Notes: generated by a model not told the origin, from the sequence alone. DNA of 64,000 nucleotides from Proteiniclasticum ruminis DSM 24773 (GCF_000701905.1 NZ_JNKC01000001.1:62001-126000); one strand, 5' to 3'. Counted from the first letter of the stretch, positions 1 to 8,397 are shown. Numbers and translations: made by a program.

Positions 1-1330
1 CAAACTCCAGTCTGGTATATCCATTGACTGCAGATGTCATATTGACCATTTCCGCTTTTCTTGGTCCGAGTTTCTCCATGACTGTACCCATGAACTCTTC
101 TGGTACATCGATGGTTAAAAACTCCATAGGCTCCATGAGAACCCCATCAATTTCTTTGTTGATTACTCTTGGCTTGGAAACCTGAACTTCATATCCTTCT
201 CTTCTCATGGTTTCGATTAGAATGGATAGATGAAGTTCTCCTCTTCCTGATACTTCAAAGGTATCTGGTGTAAGTTCTGTAACTCGAAGAGAAACATTGG
301 TTTCAAGTTCTTTCATCAGTCTGTCTCTAAGATGTCTTGATGTAATGAATTTTCCGTCTTGTCCAGCGAAGGGTGAATCATTGACCATAAAATTCATCGA
401 AAGAGTAGGTTCATCTATGTGAACGAAAGGCAATGCTTCAGGTGCGTTCGCATCTGTAACGGTATCTCCGATATGAACATCACCAATACCTGAAATCGCT
501 ACGATATCTCCAATAGCTGCTTCATCTGTATCAACTCTTTTCAGTCCATCATAAAGATAAAGATTGGAAATGGTTGTTTTTTTGATATTTCCCTCAATAT
601 CTATAACCGCAATGGCCTGATTTCTCTTGGCAATTCCTCTGGTAATCTTACCAATGGCAATCTTGCCGACAAAATTATTGTGGTCCAGTGTTGTAATCAG
701 CATCTGTAATGGTCCAGCGATATCGCCCTCTGGTGGCTTCACATACTCGATGATTTTTTCAAGAAGCGGAATCATATCTACCATATCGTCGCTTGGATCA
801 TCTCCGGCGTAACCATCTCTGGCGGATGCATAGATGATTGGGAAGTCACACTGCTCATCGGTGGCTCCGAGCTCCACAAACAGGTCAAAGATCTCATCGA
901 TGACTTCTTCAGGTCTGGCATCCTTCTTGTCAATCTTGTTGACAACAACCATAGGGCTCAATCCAGCTTCTAAGGCTTTCTTCAGCACAAACTTTGTCTG
1001 TGGCATGGCTCCTTCATTGGAATCCACCACCAGCAGCACGGAATCCACCATCATTAGGACTCGTTCCACTTCACCACCAAAATCAGCATGGCCTGGGGTG
1101 TCAACAATGTTTATTCTATACCCTTTGTAATGAATTGAAGTGTTCTTGGATAATATGGTGATTCCTCGTTCTTTTTCCAGATCATTGGAATCCATAACTC
1201 TTTCTTCCACTTTCTCATTGGCTCTAAATGTATTGGATTGTCTTAGCATCGCATCCACCAGGGTCGTCTTACCATGGTCAACGTGAGCTATGATGGCGAT
1301 ATTTCGCACATTTTCTCTTTTATATGACAT
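1..1330 (-). CDS. typA: GTP-binding protein TypA/BipA (3' end cut by window edge)
   Basis: Translational GTPase of the EF-G family that binds 70S ribosomes and is linked to stress, cold adaptation and late ribosome assembly. 443 codons are visible. The G1 loop AHVDHGKT lies at residues 15-22, the switch-II motif DTPGH at about 77-81 and the G4 motif NKID at about 131-134, followed by the domain II beta-barrel and the start of the EF-G-like domains III/V. The C-terminal domain that is special to TypA lies beyond the window. The start ATG at 1328-1330 follows a GGAGGAATAAG ribosome site. The identity rests on end-to-end similarity to the TypA family, including the residues after the G domain. 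It is separated by a terminator from ylbF, so it is probably transcribed alone. Confidence 0.95.
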   Translation of the reverse strand, partial: MSYKRENVRNIAIIAHVDHGKTTLVDAMLRQSNTFRANEKVEERVMDSNDLEKERGITILSKNTSIHYKGYRINIVDTPGHADFGGEVERVLMMVDSVLLVVDSNEGAMPQTKFVLKKALEAGLSPMVVVNKIDKKDARPEEVIDEIFDLFVELGATDEQCDFPIIYASARDGYAGDDPSDDMVDMIPLLEKIIEYVKPPEGDIAGPLQMLITTLDHNNFVGKIAIGKITRGIAKRNQAIAVIDIEGNIKKTTISNLYLYDGLKRVDTDEAAIGDIVAISGIGDVHIGDTVTDANAPEALPFVHIDEPTLSMNFMVNDSPFAGQDGKFITSRHLRDRLMKELETNVSLRVTELTPDTFEVSGRGELHLSILIETMRREGYEVQVSKPRVINKEIDGVLMEPMEFLTIDVPEEFMGTVMEKLGPRKAEMVNMTSAVNGYTRLEF

Positions 1331-1362
1331 CTTATTCCTCCAGTTTCTATATCTAACAAGTT

Positions 1363-1368
1363 ATTATA
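1363..1368 (-). promoter_or_regulatory. extended -10 promoter of typA
   Basis: TATAAT preceded by TG one base upstream (TGCTATAAT), 32 bases upstream of the typA start. No good -35 is seen at 17 bases, which fits an extended -10 promoter. Confidence 0.45.
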
Positions 1369-1445
1369 GCACAAAATCCTTGAGTATGTAGGGTTTCTTC
1401 CAGAGAGTTCCAGATGTAACCGATTAAACTTCTGATTTTTTTCTG

Positions 1446-1477
1446 AAAAAAGCAGCGAGCTTTTACCCTCACTGCTT
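1446..1477 (-). terminator. Rho-independent terminator after ylbF
   Basis: Ten-pair stem AAGCAGTGAG/CTCGCTGCTT (one G-T pair), loop of eight bases, then a run of T in the minus-strand sense. It closes the ruvX-to-ylbF operon just before typA. Confidence 0.8.
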
Positions 1478-1490
1478 CTCAACGCTTATT

Positions 1491-1838
1491 CTACTTGCCA
1501 GCACCAATGACATCCACGCCTACGGCATCATTGATGATTTTCATCATATCCTCAAAAAGTATGGAAAATCTCACTTCCGCCTGCAGATATTCATTGATAT
1601 CTGGATTGGTCTGGATGACCGATGCAAAATTCTGCATCTTTTCCGTGGTTTCATCAGTGACTTTTCCAGTTTCCATGGATTCTGTATAGGCTGCAATTTG
1701 GATTTTTCTGAAATCCTCCAGCATTTTAGACTTAGTCTCATCCGCTTGAATTTTTAACGCAGCCTCCCGAAAAGCCACCACATCTGGATGAATTTTTAGT
1801 TCTGCTGCCAGTTCATTGAACTTGTCATAAATATTCAA
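1491..1838 (-). CDS. YlbF/YmcA family protein (RicF/RicA-like)
   Basis: Small all-helical protein of 115 residues with the amphipathic heptad pattern of the YlbF/YmcA (Com_YlbF) family. In Bacillus subtilis the family members RicA and RicF with RicT form a complex that directs RNase Y cleavage and influences competence, sporulation and biofilm formation. Here it directly follows the RNase J gene with a 14-base gap, so a role in RNA processing is a reasonable inference. No cysteine ligands for the Fe-S clusters reported for the Ric complex are present in this subunit; the protein has no cysteine at all. It could equally be the paralogous group (YheA) whose function is unknown. Confidence 0.75.
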   Translation of the reverse strand: MNIYDKFNELAAELKIHPDVVAFREAALKIQADETKSKMLEDFRKIQIAAYTESMETGKVTDETTEKMQNFASVIQTNPDINEYLQAEVRFSILFEDMMKIINDAVGVDVIGAGK

Positions 1839-1852
1839 CGTCTGTTCCTCCT

Positions 1853-3520
1853 TTATACTTCCATGATGATTGGCAGAATCATCGGTCTTCTCATGGTCTT
1901 TTCATACAGATGATTCTTCAGTGTGTCTTTGATAATATTCTTTAATACATTCCAGTCCGTTATCTGCTTGTCTTCACACTCATACAGTGCTTGCGCCACA
2001 ACTTTTCTGGAACTTTCCATTAGCGCTTCTGCTTCTTTCACATAGACAAATCCTCTTGTAATGATATCTGGACCTGCTACAACGGAAGCGCTCTCTTTAT
2101 CCATGGTCACCACCACAGTGATGATTCCGTCTTCAGATAAATGCTTTCTGTCTCGAAGCACAATCCGCCCAACATCTCCTACACCTAATCCATCGATCAG
2201 CACATGTCCGGAGTTCACTGTTCCAGTCTTTTTAATGCCTCTTCGATGCACTTCAATGACATCTCCATTTTCTGGGAGAACAATATTAGACGGATTCATC
2301 CCCATTTTAATGGCAAGATCCCTGTGCTCTTTCAGCATTCTGAATTCTCCATGGAGCGGTACTAAGTGTCTTGGTTTGGTCAGTGTGTGAATCAGCTTGA
2401 TTTCTTCTTTGCATGCATGTCCTGAAACATGAATGGATTCAAGCTTTCCATATACTACTTCTGCACCGAGTCTGGACAGTCTGTCTATGGTTCTGAAGAT
2501 CGGTTTCTCATTTCCCGGAATCGGTGAAGATGAGAATACGATCGTATCACCAGGTTTCACCTGGATTTTTCTATGCATGTTGTTTGCCATTCTGGAAAGA
2601 GCAGCCATGGGCTCTCCCTGGCTTCCCGTAGTGATGATCAGCACTTGGTTATCAGGATACTTTTTAATATCATCAATTGGAATAAGATGCTTCTCGTCTA
2701 CACTAAGATATCCAAGATCCAATGCGATAGGAATGATATTTTCCATGGAACGTCCGGAAACAGCAATTTTTCTTCCCTGAGCCACCCCAGCTTCAATAAT
2801 CTGCTGGATTCTATGTACATTGGATGCAAAGGTTGAAATGATAATTCTGCCTCGTACACCATGGAATATCCTCTTGAAACTCTCCCCTACGGTAGACTCA
2901 GAAATGGTATATCCTTCTCTTTCCACATTTGTTGAATCACAAAGTAGTGCAAGCACTCCACGTTTTCCAAGCTCTGCGAATCTTTGCAGGTCAATAACTT
3001 CTCCATCCACAGGGGTGAAATCCACTTTAAAGTCTCCTGTATGGATAACTGCTCCCAGGGGAGTATGGATGGCCAGCGCGCAGGAATCTGCGATGGAGTG
3101 ATTTACTTTAATAAACTCCACTGACATCTTTTCCAGTTTGATTGTATCCTTAGCCTTCACAATATTCACGGTGACCACATCTTGAATTCTGTGTTCGGTA
3201 AGTTTTAGATTGATCAGTGCTGCTGTAAGCTTTGTTGCATATACAGGAACATTCACCTGTTTCAGCACATAAGGGAGTGCACCTATATGGTCCTCATGAC
3301 CATGGGTGATAAAAATCCCCTTGATTCTATCCTTATTTTTCACCAGATAGCTTACATCTGGGATTACTACGTCAATACCAAGCATGTCATCATCCGGGAA
3401 TTTCAGACCACTGTCCACCACGATGATTTCATCCTTGTACTCTACTACTGTCATATTTTTGCCGATTTCATTGGTTCCGCCAAGAGGTATAATTTTCACA
3501 TTATCCTTCTCTTTTGTCAT
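1853..3520 (-). CDS. rnjA: Ribonuclease J
   Basis: Metallo-beta-lactamase/beta-CASP nuclease with 5'-3' exonuclease and endonuclease activity in mRNA decay and rRNA maturation. 555 residues, the usual length. The zinc motif THGHEDHIGALP is near residue 75, further ligands at HTGDF and in the beta-CASP motifs (CDSTN, SGHA), with the C-terminal domain intact. The start chosen is the ATG at 3518-3520, preceded by AAGGAGG; a longer frame extends 14 codons upstream but inside the end of fur and without a ribosome site. The start overlaps the fur stop by 20 bases, so translation is probably coupled. Whether it is J1 or J2 type cannot be told from the window; it is the only RNase J here. Confidence 0.95.
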   Translation of the reverse strand: MTKEKDNVKIIPLGGTNEIGKNMTVVEYKDEIIVVDSGLKFPDDDMLGIDVVIPDVSYLVKNKDRIKGIFITHGHEDHIGALPYVLKQVNVPVYATKLTAALINLKLTEHRIQDVVTVNIVKAKDTIKLEKMSVEFIKVNHSIADSCALAIHTPLGAVIHTGDFKVDFTPVDGEVIDLQRFAELGKRGVLALLCDSTNVEREGYTISESTVGESFKRIFHGVRGRIIISTFASNVHRIQQIIEAGVAQGRKIAVSGRSMENIIPIALDLGYLSVDEKHLIPIDDIKKYPDNQVLIITTGSQGEPMAALSRMANNMHRKIQVKPGDTIVFSSSPIPGNEKPIFRTIDRLSRLGAEVVYGKLESIHVSGHACKEEIKLIHTLTKPRHLVPLHGEFRMLKEHRDLAIKMGMNPSNIVLPENGDVIEVHRRGIKKTGTVNSGHVLIDGLGVGDVGRIVLRDRKHLSEDGIITVVVTMDKESASVVAGPDIITRGFVYVKEAEALMESSRKVVAQALYECEDKQITDWNVLKNIIKDTLKNHLYEKTMRRPMILPIIMEV

Positions 3521-3998
3521 ATTCAGTTTCCTCCTTAAATGTTTCCTCTTTAGCGCACTCATTACAAATACCGTAAAATTTTAAGCTATGATCGAGAACT
3601 TTGAAATTGTACTTCTTGCCAATTTCTTCCTCGATGGGATCCAGGAGGTCGTCCATAAACTCCAGAACTTGACTGCACTTGATGCATACCAGATGATGAT
3701 GCGTATGATGCTCATCCTCTCTGGTCAGCTCGTATCTCGCAGTTCCATCTTTTAAGTCCAATCTTGTGATAAGATTTTCCTCGTGCATGAGCACTACAGT
3801 TCTGTAGACAGTTGCTAGTCCAATTTCCGGCCTTTTCTTTTTTACGATGTCAAAGATCTCTTCTACTGTTAAATGCTTTCCCACACTGTCAAGAATTGTA
3901 TCCACAATTGCCTGTCTTTGGGGAGTCAGCTTATAACCGCTCTTTTTGAGCTTGTTTATAATTCTTTGAATATCCTCACTGGTACATGTTGGAGTCAT
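3501..3998 (-). CDS. Fur-family metal-dependent transcription regulator
   Basis: 165-residue Fur superfamily repressor. The N-terminal winged helix contains the recognition stretch around RPEIGLATVYRTV, and the dimerisation domain carries the histidine-rich metal site EDEHHTHHHLVC. Two CxxC pairs (CIKCSQ and CNECAK) form the usual structural zinc site. The histidine-rich segment resembles Fur more than PerR or Zur, but assignment by sequence alone is uncertain. It sits in an operon with DUF1292 (1-base gap upstream) and rnjA (20-base overlap downstream), not next to a metal transporter, so its regulon is not evident from context. No Fur box was recognised in the surrounding promoters. Confidence 0.9.
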   Translation of the reverse strand: MTPTCTSEDIQRIINKLKKSGYKLTPQRQAIVDTILDSVGKHLTVEEIFDIVKKKRPEIGLATVYRTVVLMHEENLITRLDLKDGTARYELTREDEHHTHHHLVCIKCSQVLEFMDDLLDPIEEEIGKKYNFKVLDHSLKFYGICNECAKEETFKEETEYDKREG

Positions 3999-3999
3999 A

Positions 4000-4269
4000 T
4001 CAGTTCAGCCCGTCTTCGTCGAAAATAACGCTGTACGCTTCTTCAATCATTGCGATTTCCACGTCATCATCAACTGTCTCAAAGAATTCATTGCCTTCTT
4101 CGTCGTATACAACTTTCAGAGCAGTGAATACAGGCTCCTCCTCATCACTTTCTACTGGAGATACAATGAAATACTCCACATCTTCAATTTCAAGTCTTGT
4201 TACTACCTCAACCTCGACTTCATTTCCTTCATCATCAGTCAGTACAATTAAGTCTGTCATATCTTCCAT
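4000..4269 (-). CDS. DUF1292 acidic protein
   Basis: 89-residue, strongly acidic protein of the DUF1292 family (YrzB-like), function unknown. The beginning, about residues 5-16, contains the TDDEGNE motif, and a second similar EEGNEF motif follows near residue 60. The ATG at 4267-4269 is eight bases after GAGG; a GTG three codons upstream overlaps that site and is rejected. The gene lies between ruvX and fur in an arrangement that, to my knowledge, is common in Clostridia and Bacilli (ruvX-DUF1292 in particular), which supports a constitutive housekeeping role, but no activity can be assigned. Confidence 0.85.
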   Translation of the reverse strand: MEDMTDLIVLTDDEGNEVEVEVVTRLEIEDVEYFIVSPVESDEEEPVFTALKVVYDEEGNEFFETVDDDVEIAMIEEAYSVIFDEDGLN

Positions 4270-4286
4270 AATTTTCACCTCTTTGT

Positions 4287-4706
4287 TTATTTTGTGCTGC
4301 TTAATTTATCTAAATAACCTTGAAGTATATAAGTGGCTGCGATTTTATCGACCAACCCTTTTCTCTTCTTTCTGGACATATCCGCTTCGAGCATGGCTCT
4401 TGTTGCAGCCATGGTGGTCAACCGCTCGTCCCAGAATACCACTGTAAGGCCAAATTCTTTTTCCAGAACAGCACCGAACTCCATGGCTTTTTCAGCCTGC
4501 GGTCCGATGGTTCCATTCATATTCTTTGGTAACCCTACAATAATTTCCTGAATTTCATAAGAATCAAAGATCTCATGGAGATTTTCCAAATCCTTCTCCA
4601 GAGACTTTCTTCTTACCGTAGTTATGCCCTGAGCTGTATAGTTGAGTGGATCGCTCACTGCGACTCCAATGGTCCTATCGCCCACATCCAGTCCTATATA
4701 CCTCAT
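4287..4706 (-). CDS. ruvX: Putative pre-16S rRNA nuclease / Holliday junction resolvase-like YqgF
   Basis: 139-residue RNase H-fold protein of the YqgF/RuvX family. In Escherichia coli YqgF is required for 5' processing of 16S rRNA; a resolvase role has been suggested by fold. The signature [15 protein letters not shown] stands at the N-terminus, the second acidic strand at EIIVGLPKN, and DERLTT followed by [13 protein letters not shown] at the C-terminus supplies the remaining catalytic positions. The ATG at 4704-4706 is preceded by AAAGGA at 13 bases; a TTG one codon earlier has better spacing (10) and may be the true start. First gene of the operon that continues into DUF1292, fur, rnjA and ylbF. 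Confidence 0.92.
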   Translation of the reverse strand: MRYIGLDVGDRTIGVAVSDPLNYTAQGITTVRRKSLEKDLENLHEIFDSYEIQEIIVGLPKNMNGTIGPQAEKAMEFGAVLEKEFGLTVVFWDERLTTMAATRAMLEADMSRKKRKGLVDKIAATYILQGYLDKLSSTK

Positions 4707-4743
4707 CAATTCATTTAAATCCTTTCATTTGTGACACAATACT

Positions 4744-4749
4744 ATTGTA
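4744..4749 (-). promoter_or_regulatory. extended -10 promoter of the ruvX operon
   Basis: TGATACAAT (extended -10), 37 bases upstream of the ruvX start and directly after the ireB terminator. The -35 is not recognisable. Confidence 0.4.
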
Positions 4750-4761
4750 TCAAACTTTCTT

Positions 4762-4780
4762 TAAAAAACCTTTAGGTTTT
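4762..4780 (-). terminator. terminator after ireB
   Basis: Short stem AAAACC/GGTTTT with loop TAAA and further T residues in the minus-strand sense. A second, stronger palindrome GGGATACC/GGTATCCC lies at 4820-4842 immediately after the ireB stop but has a poor T tail; the two together probably end the ireB transcript. Confidence 0.5.
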
Positions 4781-4847
4781 ATCGTACCATTCTTACACAA
4801 CTTGCGCATAAAAGCAATAGGGATACCATTCTCAGGTATCCCCCCCA

Positions 4848-5102
4848 CTATTTAATGTTCAAATAGGACTTTAGAACCTCTTCGAGGATTTCATCCCGCT
4901 CGAGCTTTCTGACAAGAGCTCTCGCACCATTATAGTTGGTGATATAGGTTGGATCACCCGAGATGATGTATCCTACCAGCTGATTCACTGGATTGTATCC
5001 CTTTTCGTTCAGCGCATTGTACACTTCTTCAAGAATCGCTTTGGTAAGATCTTTCTTGTCTTTCTCAAAGTCAAATTGCATGGTGTGATCTTTATTGTTC
5101 AT
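4848..5102 (-). CDS. ireB: IreB family regulatory phosphoprotein (DUF965)
   Basis: 84-residue protein of the IreB/YrzL family. In Enterococcus faecalis IreB is a substrate of the Ser/Thr kinase IreK and a negative regulator of cephalosporin resistance. The conserved core [24 protein letters not shown] is present (positions about 31-54, given here only as the family landmark), followed by [12 protein letters not shown] and the C-terminal SYLN. The TM(Q)FDF segment near residue 7 matches the family N-terminus, so the ATG at 5100-5102 is the right start although its ribosome site is 24 bases away (see the hairpin at 5109-5122). It has its own -10 and terminator. In related bacteria it commonly sits between alaS and ruvX, as here. 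Confidence 0.9.
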   Translation of the reverse strand: MNNKDHTMQFDFEKDKKDLTKAILEEVYNALNEKGYNPVNQLVGYIISGDPTYITNYNGARALVRKLERDEILEEVLKSYLNIK

Positions 5103-5108
5103 AATATT

Positions 5109-5122
5109 GCTGCAAATGCAGC
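5109..5122 (-). promoter_or_regulatory. hairpin between Shine-Dalgarno and start codon of ireB
   Basis: Perfect inverted repeat GCTGCA-TT-TGCAGC lies between AAGGGGGTG (5125-5133) and the ireB ATG. The linear distance from GGGGG to ATG is 24 bases; folding the 14-base hairpin out would leave 10, a normal spacing. No in-frame alternative start fits better. Confidence 0.6.
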
Positions 5123-5156
5123 TTCACCCCCTTAAAAATAGTACGTCACTATCTAC

Positions 5157-5162
5157 ATTATA
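5157..5162 (-). promoter_or_regulatory. -10 element of ireB promoter
   Basis: TATAAT about 55 bases upstream of the ireB start with only a weak -35 (ATACAA at 17). The inverted repeat ATAGT-GACGT-ACTAT (5139-5153) covers the expected start of transcription and could be an operator. Confidence 0.4.
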
Positions 5163-5198
5163 AGGGATTCTTTTGAAATTGTATAGACAACTTAGAAA

Positions 5199-7823
5199 TT
5201 AAACCATGGATTGAAGCAGTTCAGAAACTTTATCCAAAGCCTCTTGCAGCTTTTCTGGGTTTTTCCCGCCTGCTTGTGCCATATCGGGTCTTCCACCTCC
5301 GCCACCGCCAGCAATGGCTGCAACGTCTTTAATGAGTTTCCCCGCATGAAGGCCTTTCTTGACCAAGTCCTTAGAAATCATCACAGAGAAGCTTACTTTT
5401 CCCTCTCCTTTGGTTCCAAGCACAACAACTCCAGACTGCAGTTTGTCAAGGACCTTCTCGGTCAGTTCACGAAGTTCTGAAGCTTCCACCTGGAATACTT
5501 CACCACGGACAAGATTCATCCCTTCAAGCACCTCTTTCTGAGCCAGAAGATCGTCTACAAAAGATAGGGACTGCGCTTTACGCATTTCATCCAGCTCCTT
5601 CTGAAGAGTTTTCTCTTCCTGAAGATGCTGCGACACTTTCTGTACAATATCATTCTTTGTTGCTTTCACCAGTTCCTGAACTTCATCGAGCATTCTTTCT
5701 CTCTCGTTCATCAGCCTGATGGCATTGAATCCTGTAACCGCTTCTATTCTTCTTACGCCAGATGCAATTCCAGCTTCAGAGGTGATTCTGAAGAGGCCAA
5801 TTTCTCCCGAGTTCTTCACATGGGTGCCACCACAAAGTTCCTTTGAAAATTCACCCACAGAAAGCACTCGAACCTCTTCACCATACTTTTCATCAAAAAG
5901 AGCCATGGCTCCTGATGACTTTGCTTCGCTCATGGACATAACTTCAGTGATCACCGGAGTTGCCATAAGCACTTCACTGTTCACAATATCTTCCACTTTT
6001 TTCAGCTCATCTTTCGTCATGGGCTGGAAATGATTGAAGTCAAATCTAAGCTTGTCTGGAAGCACAATGGAACCAGCCTGATTCACATGATTTCCCAGCA
6101 CCATCTTCAGGGCTTTATGCAGCAGATGTGTTGCAGTATGGTTTCTTTCTGTACTCTTTCTAACATTTGCTTCTACCGTAAAAAGGGCTGTCCCAGGTGA
6201 AAGTGTTCCTTTTTTCACCAGTACTTTATGCACAGTATTCCCATTTTTGCTCTTTCTGGTATCCAGCACCACAGCTTCAAACACATCAGAAGAGATCATG
6301 CCTACATCGCCAACCTGTCCACCCATTTCAGCATAAAATGGCGTTCTGTCAGATACTACATATCCTTCCTGACCTTCTTCAAGAGTTTCTCTTAAAGCCT
6401 CATCATCATACACGCGTAGAATCTCTGCCTCTTCAGTTAGGCTGCCATATCCAGTGAAAACTGTCACTATTTCTTCCTGCAGCACATCCACTCCTGTATT
6501 TTCAGACCCCATGTAAGAGCTTTCTCCACGCGCTGCTCTCGCACGCTGTCTCTGGCTTTCCATTTCCTTTTTGAACGCTTCTTTATCAAGTTTGATTCCT
6601 TTCTCATCCAGAATTTCTTCTGTGAGTTCCAATGGGAATCCATAGGTATCATATAGCTTGAATGCATGCTCTCCACTAAACACATCGCCTTCCATTTCCT
6701 TCAAGAAAGAGATCAGAAGCTCCATTCCAGCATCAAGTGTCTCATGGAACTTCTTTTCTTCCAGATCCACTATTTTTTCAATGTACTCGCGTCTCTCCAG
6801 TAAATCAGGATAAGCTTCTCCATAACTTGCCATCACAGCATCCACAATTCTATTCAGGAACTGCTTCTCGTGACCTAGAACCCTTCCGTGACGAGCGGCT
6901 CTTCGAAGCAGCCTTCTTAGCACATATCCTCTTCCTTCATTAGAAGGAAGCACACCATCCCCAATAAGAAATGCAATGCTCTTGCTATGATCTGCGATGA
7001 TTCTCATGGAAACATCCGCTTCCTTGCTCTCCCCATAGGCTCTGCCCGTGACTTCTGATACTCTTCCAAGGATATTCTTCAGAATGTCAATTTCAAAAAT
7101 AGAGTCTACTCCTTGCATGATGGTCGCCATTCTTTCAAGTCCCATACCTGTATCAATATTGGGATTTGCCAGAGGATGATATACACCATTCTCATCTTTA
7201 TCAAATTGTGTGAAAACAAGGTTCCAGAACTCTGTCATCTCGTCCCGGTCGGAAGCTGCAACAAATTCCTCGCTGGTGGTAATCTTGTCAGTTCCTTTAT
7301 AATAGTGGATTTCCGAACAGGGTCCACAGGGTCCAACACCGATTTCCCAGAAATTATCTTCTTTTCCTAATCTGAAGATATGAGTTGGATCAATGTCTGT
7401 CTTTTCTTTCCAAAGATCAAAGGCCTCATCGTCTTCTAGGTATACAGTGGCATAAAGCTTGGATTTATCGATTTTGAGCTCTTCTGTCACAAACTCCCAT
7501 GCCCATGGAATAATCTCATTCTTGAAATAATCTCCAAATGAAAAGTTTCCGAGCATTTCAAAAAATGTGGCATGACGCTTTGTTCTGCCCACGTTGTCAA
7601 TATCTCCGGTTCTGATACATTTCTGGCATGTCGCCACTCTTTTGGATGGGGGAACTTTAACCCCTGTAAAGTAAGGTTTCAACGGAGCCATTCCCGCATT
7701 GATCAGCAGCAATGATTTGTCGTCTTTTGGGACCAGCGGGAAGCTGTCCATAACAAGATGCGCCTTCTCATTGAAGAATGTTAGATATTTTTTTCTAATT
7801 TCATTGGTCGTCATTTTTTCCAT
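5199..7823 (-). CDS. alaS: Alanyl-tRNA synthetase
   Basis: Class II synthetase charging tRNA-Ala, with an editing domain that clears Ser-tRNA-Ala. 874 residues, full length. The N-terminal catalytic core includes NTGMGLERMA-type motif 3 context near residue 240; the editing domain carries HTATHLLH and CGGTH zinc/hydrolysis motifs around residues 560-670; the C-terminal C-Ala domain ends in the glycine-rich GGGGGGRPDMAQAGG. The ATG at 7821-7823 follows GGGAGGG at seven bases; eight further codons upstream are in frame but lie inside the leader. Expression is controlled by the T-box at 7849-8053, which reads an Ala codon. No terminator was found after the gene. Confidence 0.97.
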   Translation of the reverse strand: MEKMTTNEIRKKYLTFFNEKAHLVMDSFPLVPKDDKSLLLINAGMAPLKPYFTGVKVPPSKRVATCQKCIRTGDIDNVGRTKRHATFFEMLGNFSFGDYFKNEIIPWAWEFVTEELKIDKSKLYATVYLEDDEAFDLWKEKTDIDPTHIFRLGKEDNFWEIGVGPCGPCSEIHYYKGTDKITTSEEFVAASDRDEMTEFWNLVFTQFDKDENGVYHPLANPNIDTGMGLERMATIMQGVDSIFEIDILKNILGRVSEVTGRAYGESKEADVSMRIIADHSKSIAFLIGDGVLPSNEGRGYVLRRLLRRAARHGRVLGHEKQFLNRIVDAVMASYGEAYPDLLERREYIEKIVDLEEKKFHETLDAGMELLISFLKEMEGDVFSGEHAFKLYDTYGFPLELTEEILDEKGIKLDKEAFKKEMESQRQRARAARGESSYMGSENTGVDVLQEEIVTVFTGYGSLTEEAEILRVYDDEALRETLEEGQEGYVVSDRTPFYAEMGGQVGDVGMISSDVFEAVVLDTRKSKNGNTVHKVLVKKGTLSPGTALFTVEANVRKSTERNHTATHLLHKALKMVLGNHVNQAGSIVLPDKLRFDFNHFQPMTKDELKKVEDIVNSEVLMATPVITEVMSMSEAKSSGAMALFDEKYGEEVRVLSVGEFSKELCGGTHVKNSGEIGLFRITSEAGIASGVRRIEAVTGFNAIRLMNERERMLDEVQELVKATKNDIVQKVSQHLQEEKTLQKELDEMRKAQSLSFVDDLLAQKEVLEGMNLVRGEVFQVEASELRELTEKVLDKLQSGVVVLGTKGEGKVSFSVMISKDLVKKGLHAGKLIKDVAAIAGGGGGGRPDMAQAGGKNPEKLQEALDKVSELLQSMV

Positions 7824-7848
7824 AATAACCCTCCCTATTTTTTGCAAT

Positions 7849-7882
7849 AAAAAAAGCCCTCATCCCTCCAAGGGACGAAAGC
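7849..7882 (-). terminator. T-box terminator of the alaS leader
   Basis: Stem GCTTTCGTCCC / GGGATGAGGGC with loop TTGGA, then seven T in the minus-strand sense. Its 5' half overlaps the region just after the T-box, as required for the alternative antiterminator. Confidence 0.9.
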
Positions 7883-8053
7883 TGCACTTCCGCGGTACCA
7901 CCCTAGTTATGAATGCATGCATTCATCACTTTCACACTATAGCTCCAAGGCAGCTTCATCCGAATATCCCAAAGACTTTCACCAGCCGTCTTCTCTCTAC
8001 AGGTTCTATTCCGGAGTACTCCTCCCCTTCTACGCCATCTATTTTGTTTTCAT
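7849..8053 (-). promoter_or_regulatory. T-box riboswitch, alanine specific, for alaS
   Basis: The conserved T-box AGGGTGGTACCGCGG is at 7890-7904 (minus sense), followed by the terminator at 7849-7882. Stem I carries the AGAGAG...GGCTGGTG distal-loop motif and the GAA-GCT-GCCTTGGAGC specifier region, in which GCT (7952-7954) is an alanine codon. Uncharged tRNA-Ala should pair with GCT and with the TGGT bulge to favour antitermination and alaS expression. Total leader about 230 bases. Confidence 0.95.
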
Positions 8054-8059
8054 CTTCAA

Positions 8060-8088
8060 ATTATACGGAGGAAACAAATCCTTGTCAA
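8060..8088 (-). promoter_or_regulatory. consensus promoter of the alaS leader
   Basis: TTGACA (8083-8088), 17-base spacer, TATAAT (8060-8065): a perfect vegetative sigma promoter whose start site would fall at about 8053, just before stem I of the T-box. Confidence 0.9.
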
Positions 8089-8089
8089 G

Positions 8090-8317
8090 GCACTCTTGAT
8101 CTCCTTCAAAATAAAATCACCAATCTGCCAAACCTTTCCAGCTGCAACAGATAGATCTCTTTTCAGTAAAGAGCGTTGCAAATGTCCTATACCTTCGTAC
8201 TTTTTTTATCAACACGGCTGTTACACTCTATTCTCACCTTTCATAAAGTGCAGACTAGTCTAGCCATTCTATGAACCTCTTCAGAGTTTATTATAGGAAC
8301 GTTTCAAGGGCATTCAA
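8090..8317 (-). ncRNA. promoter-bearing structured region of unknown function (possible small RNA)
   Basis: This stretch upstream of the alaS promoter holds no gene on either strand. In the minus sense it starts with TTGAAT-16-TATAAT (8290-8317). A nested hairpin follows at 8143-8180: outer TGCAAC/GTTGCA, inner CTCTTT/AAAGAG. Distal arms GCACTTT (8245-8251) and AAGAGTGC (8090-8097) can close a long imperfect stem around it. The size and rod-like pairing recall 6S RNA, but I see no diagnostic sequence and this is a guess. It could instead be an upstream leader of alaS. Confidence 0.25.
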
Positions 8318-8397
8318 AAAGTCGACATGGTTTGTTCGTAGACGCGAACTATACTAGACTCATACCTAAAACAAATCAAACTATCAGGAGGTAACAC

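Noticed and set aside
1288-1482. 64-residue minus-strand frame overlapping the typA start
   Set aside because: It covers the typA promoter and the ylbF terminator and has no family resemblance.
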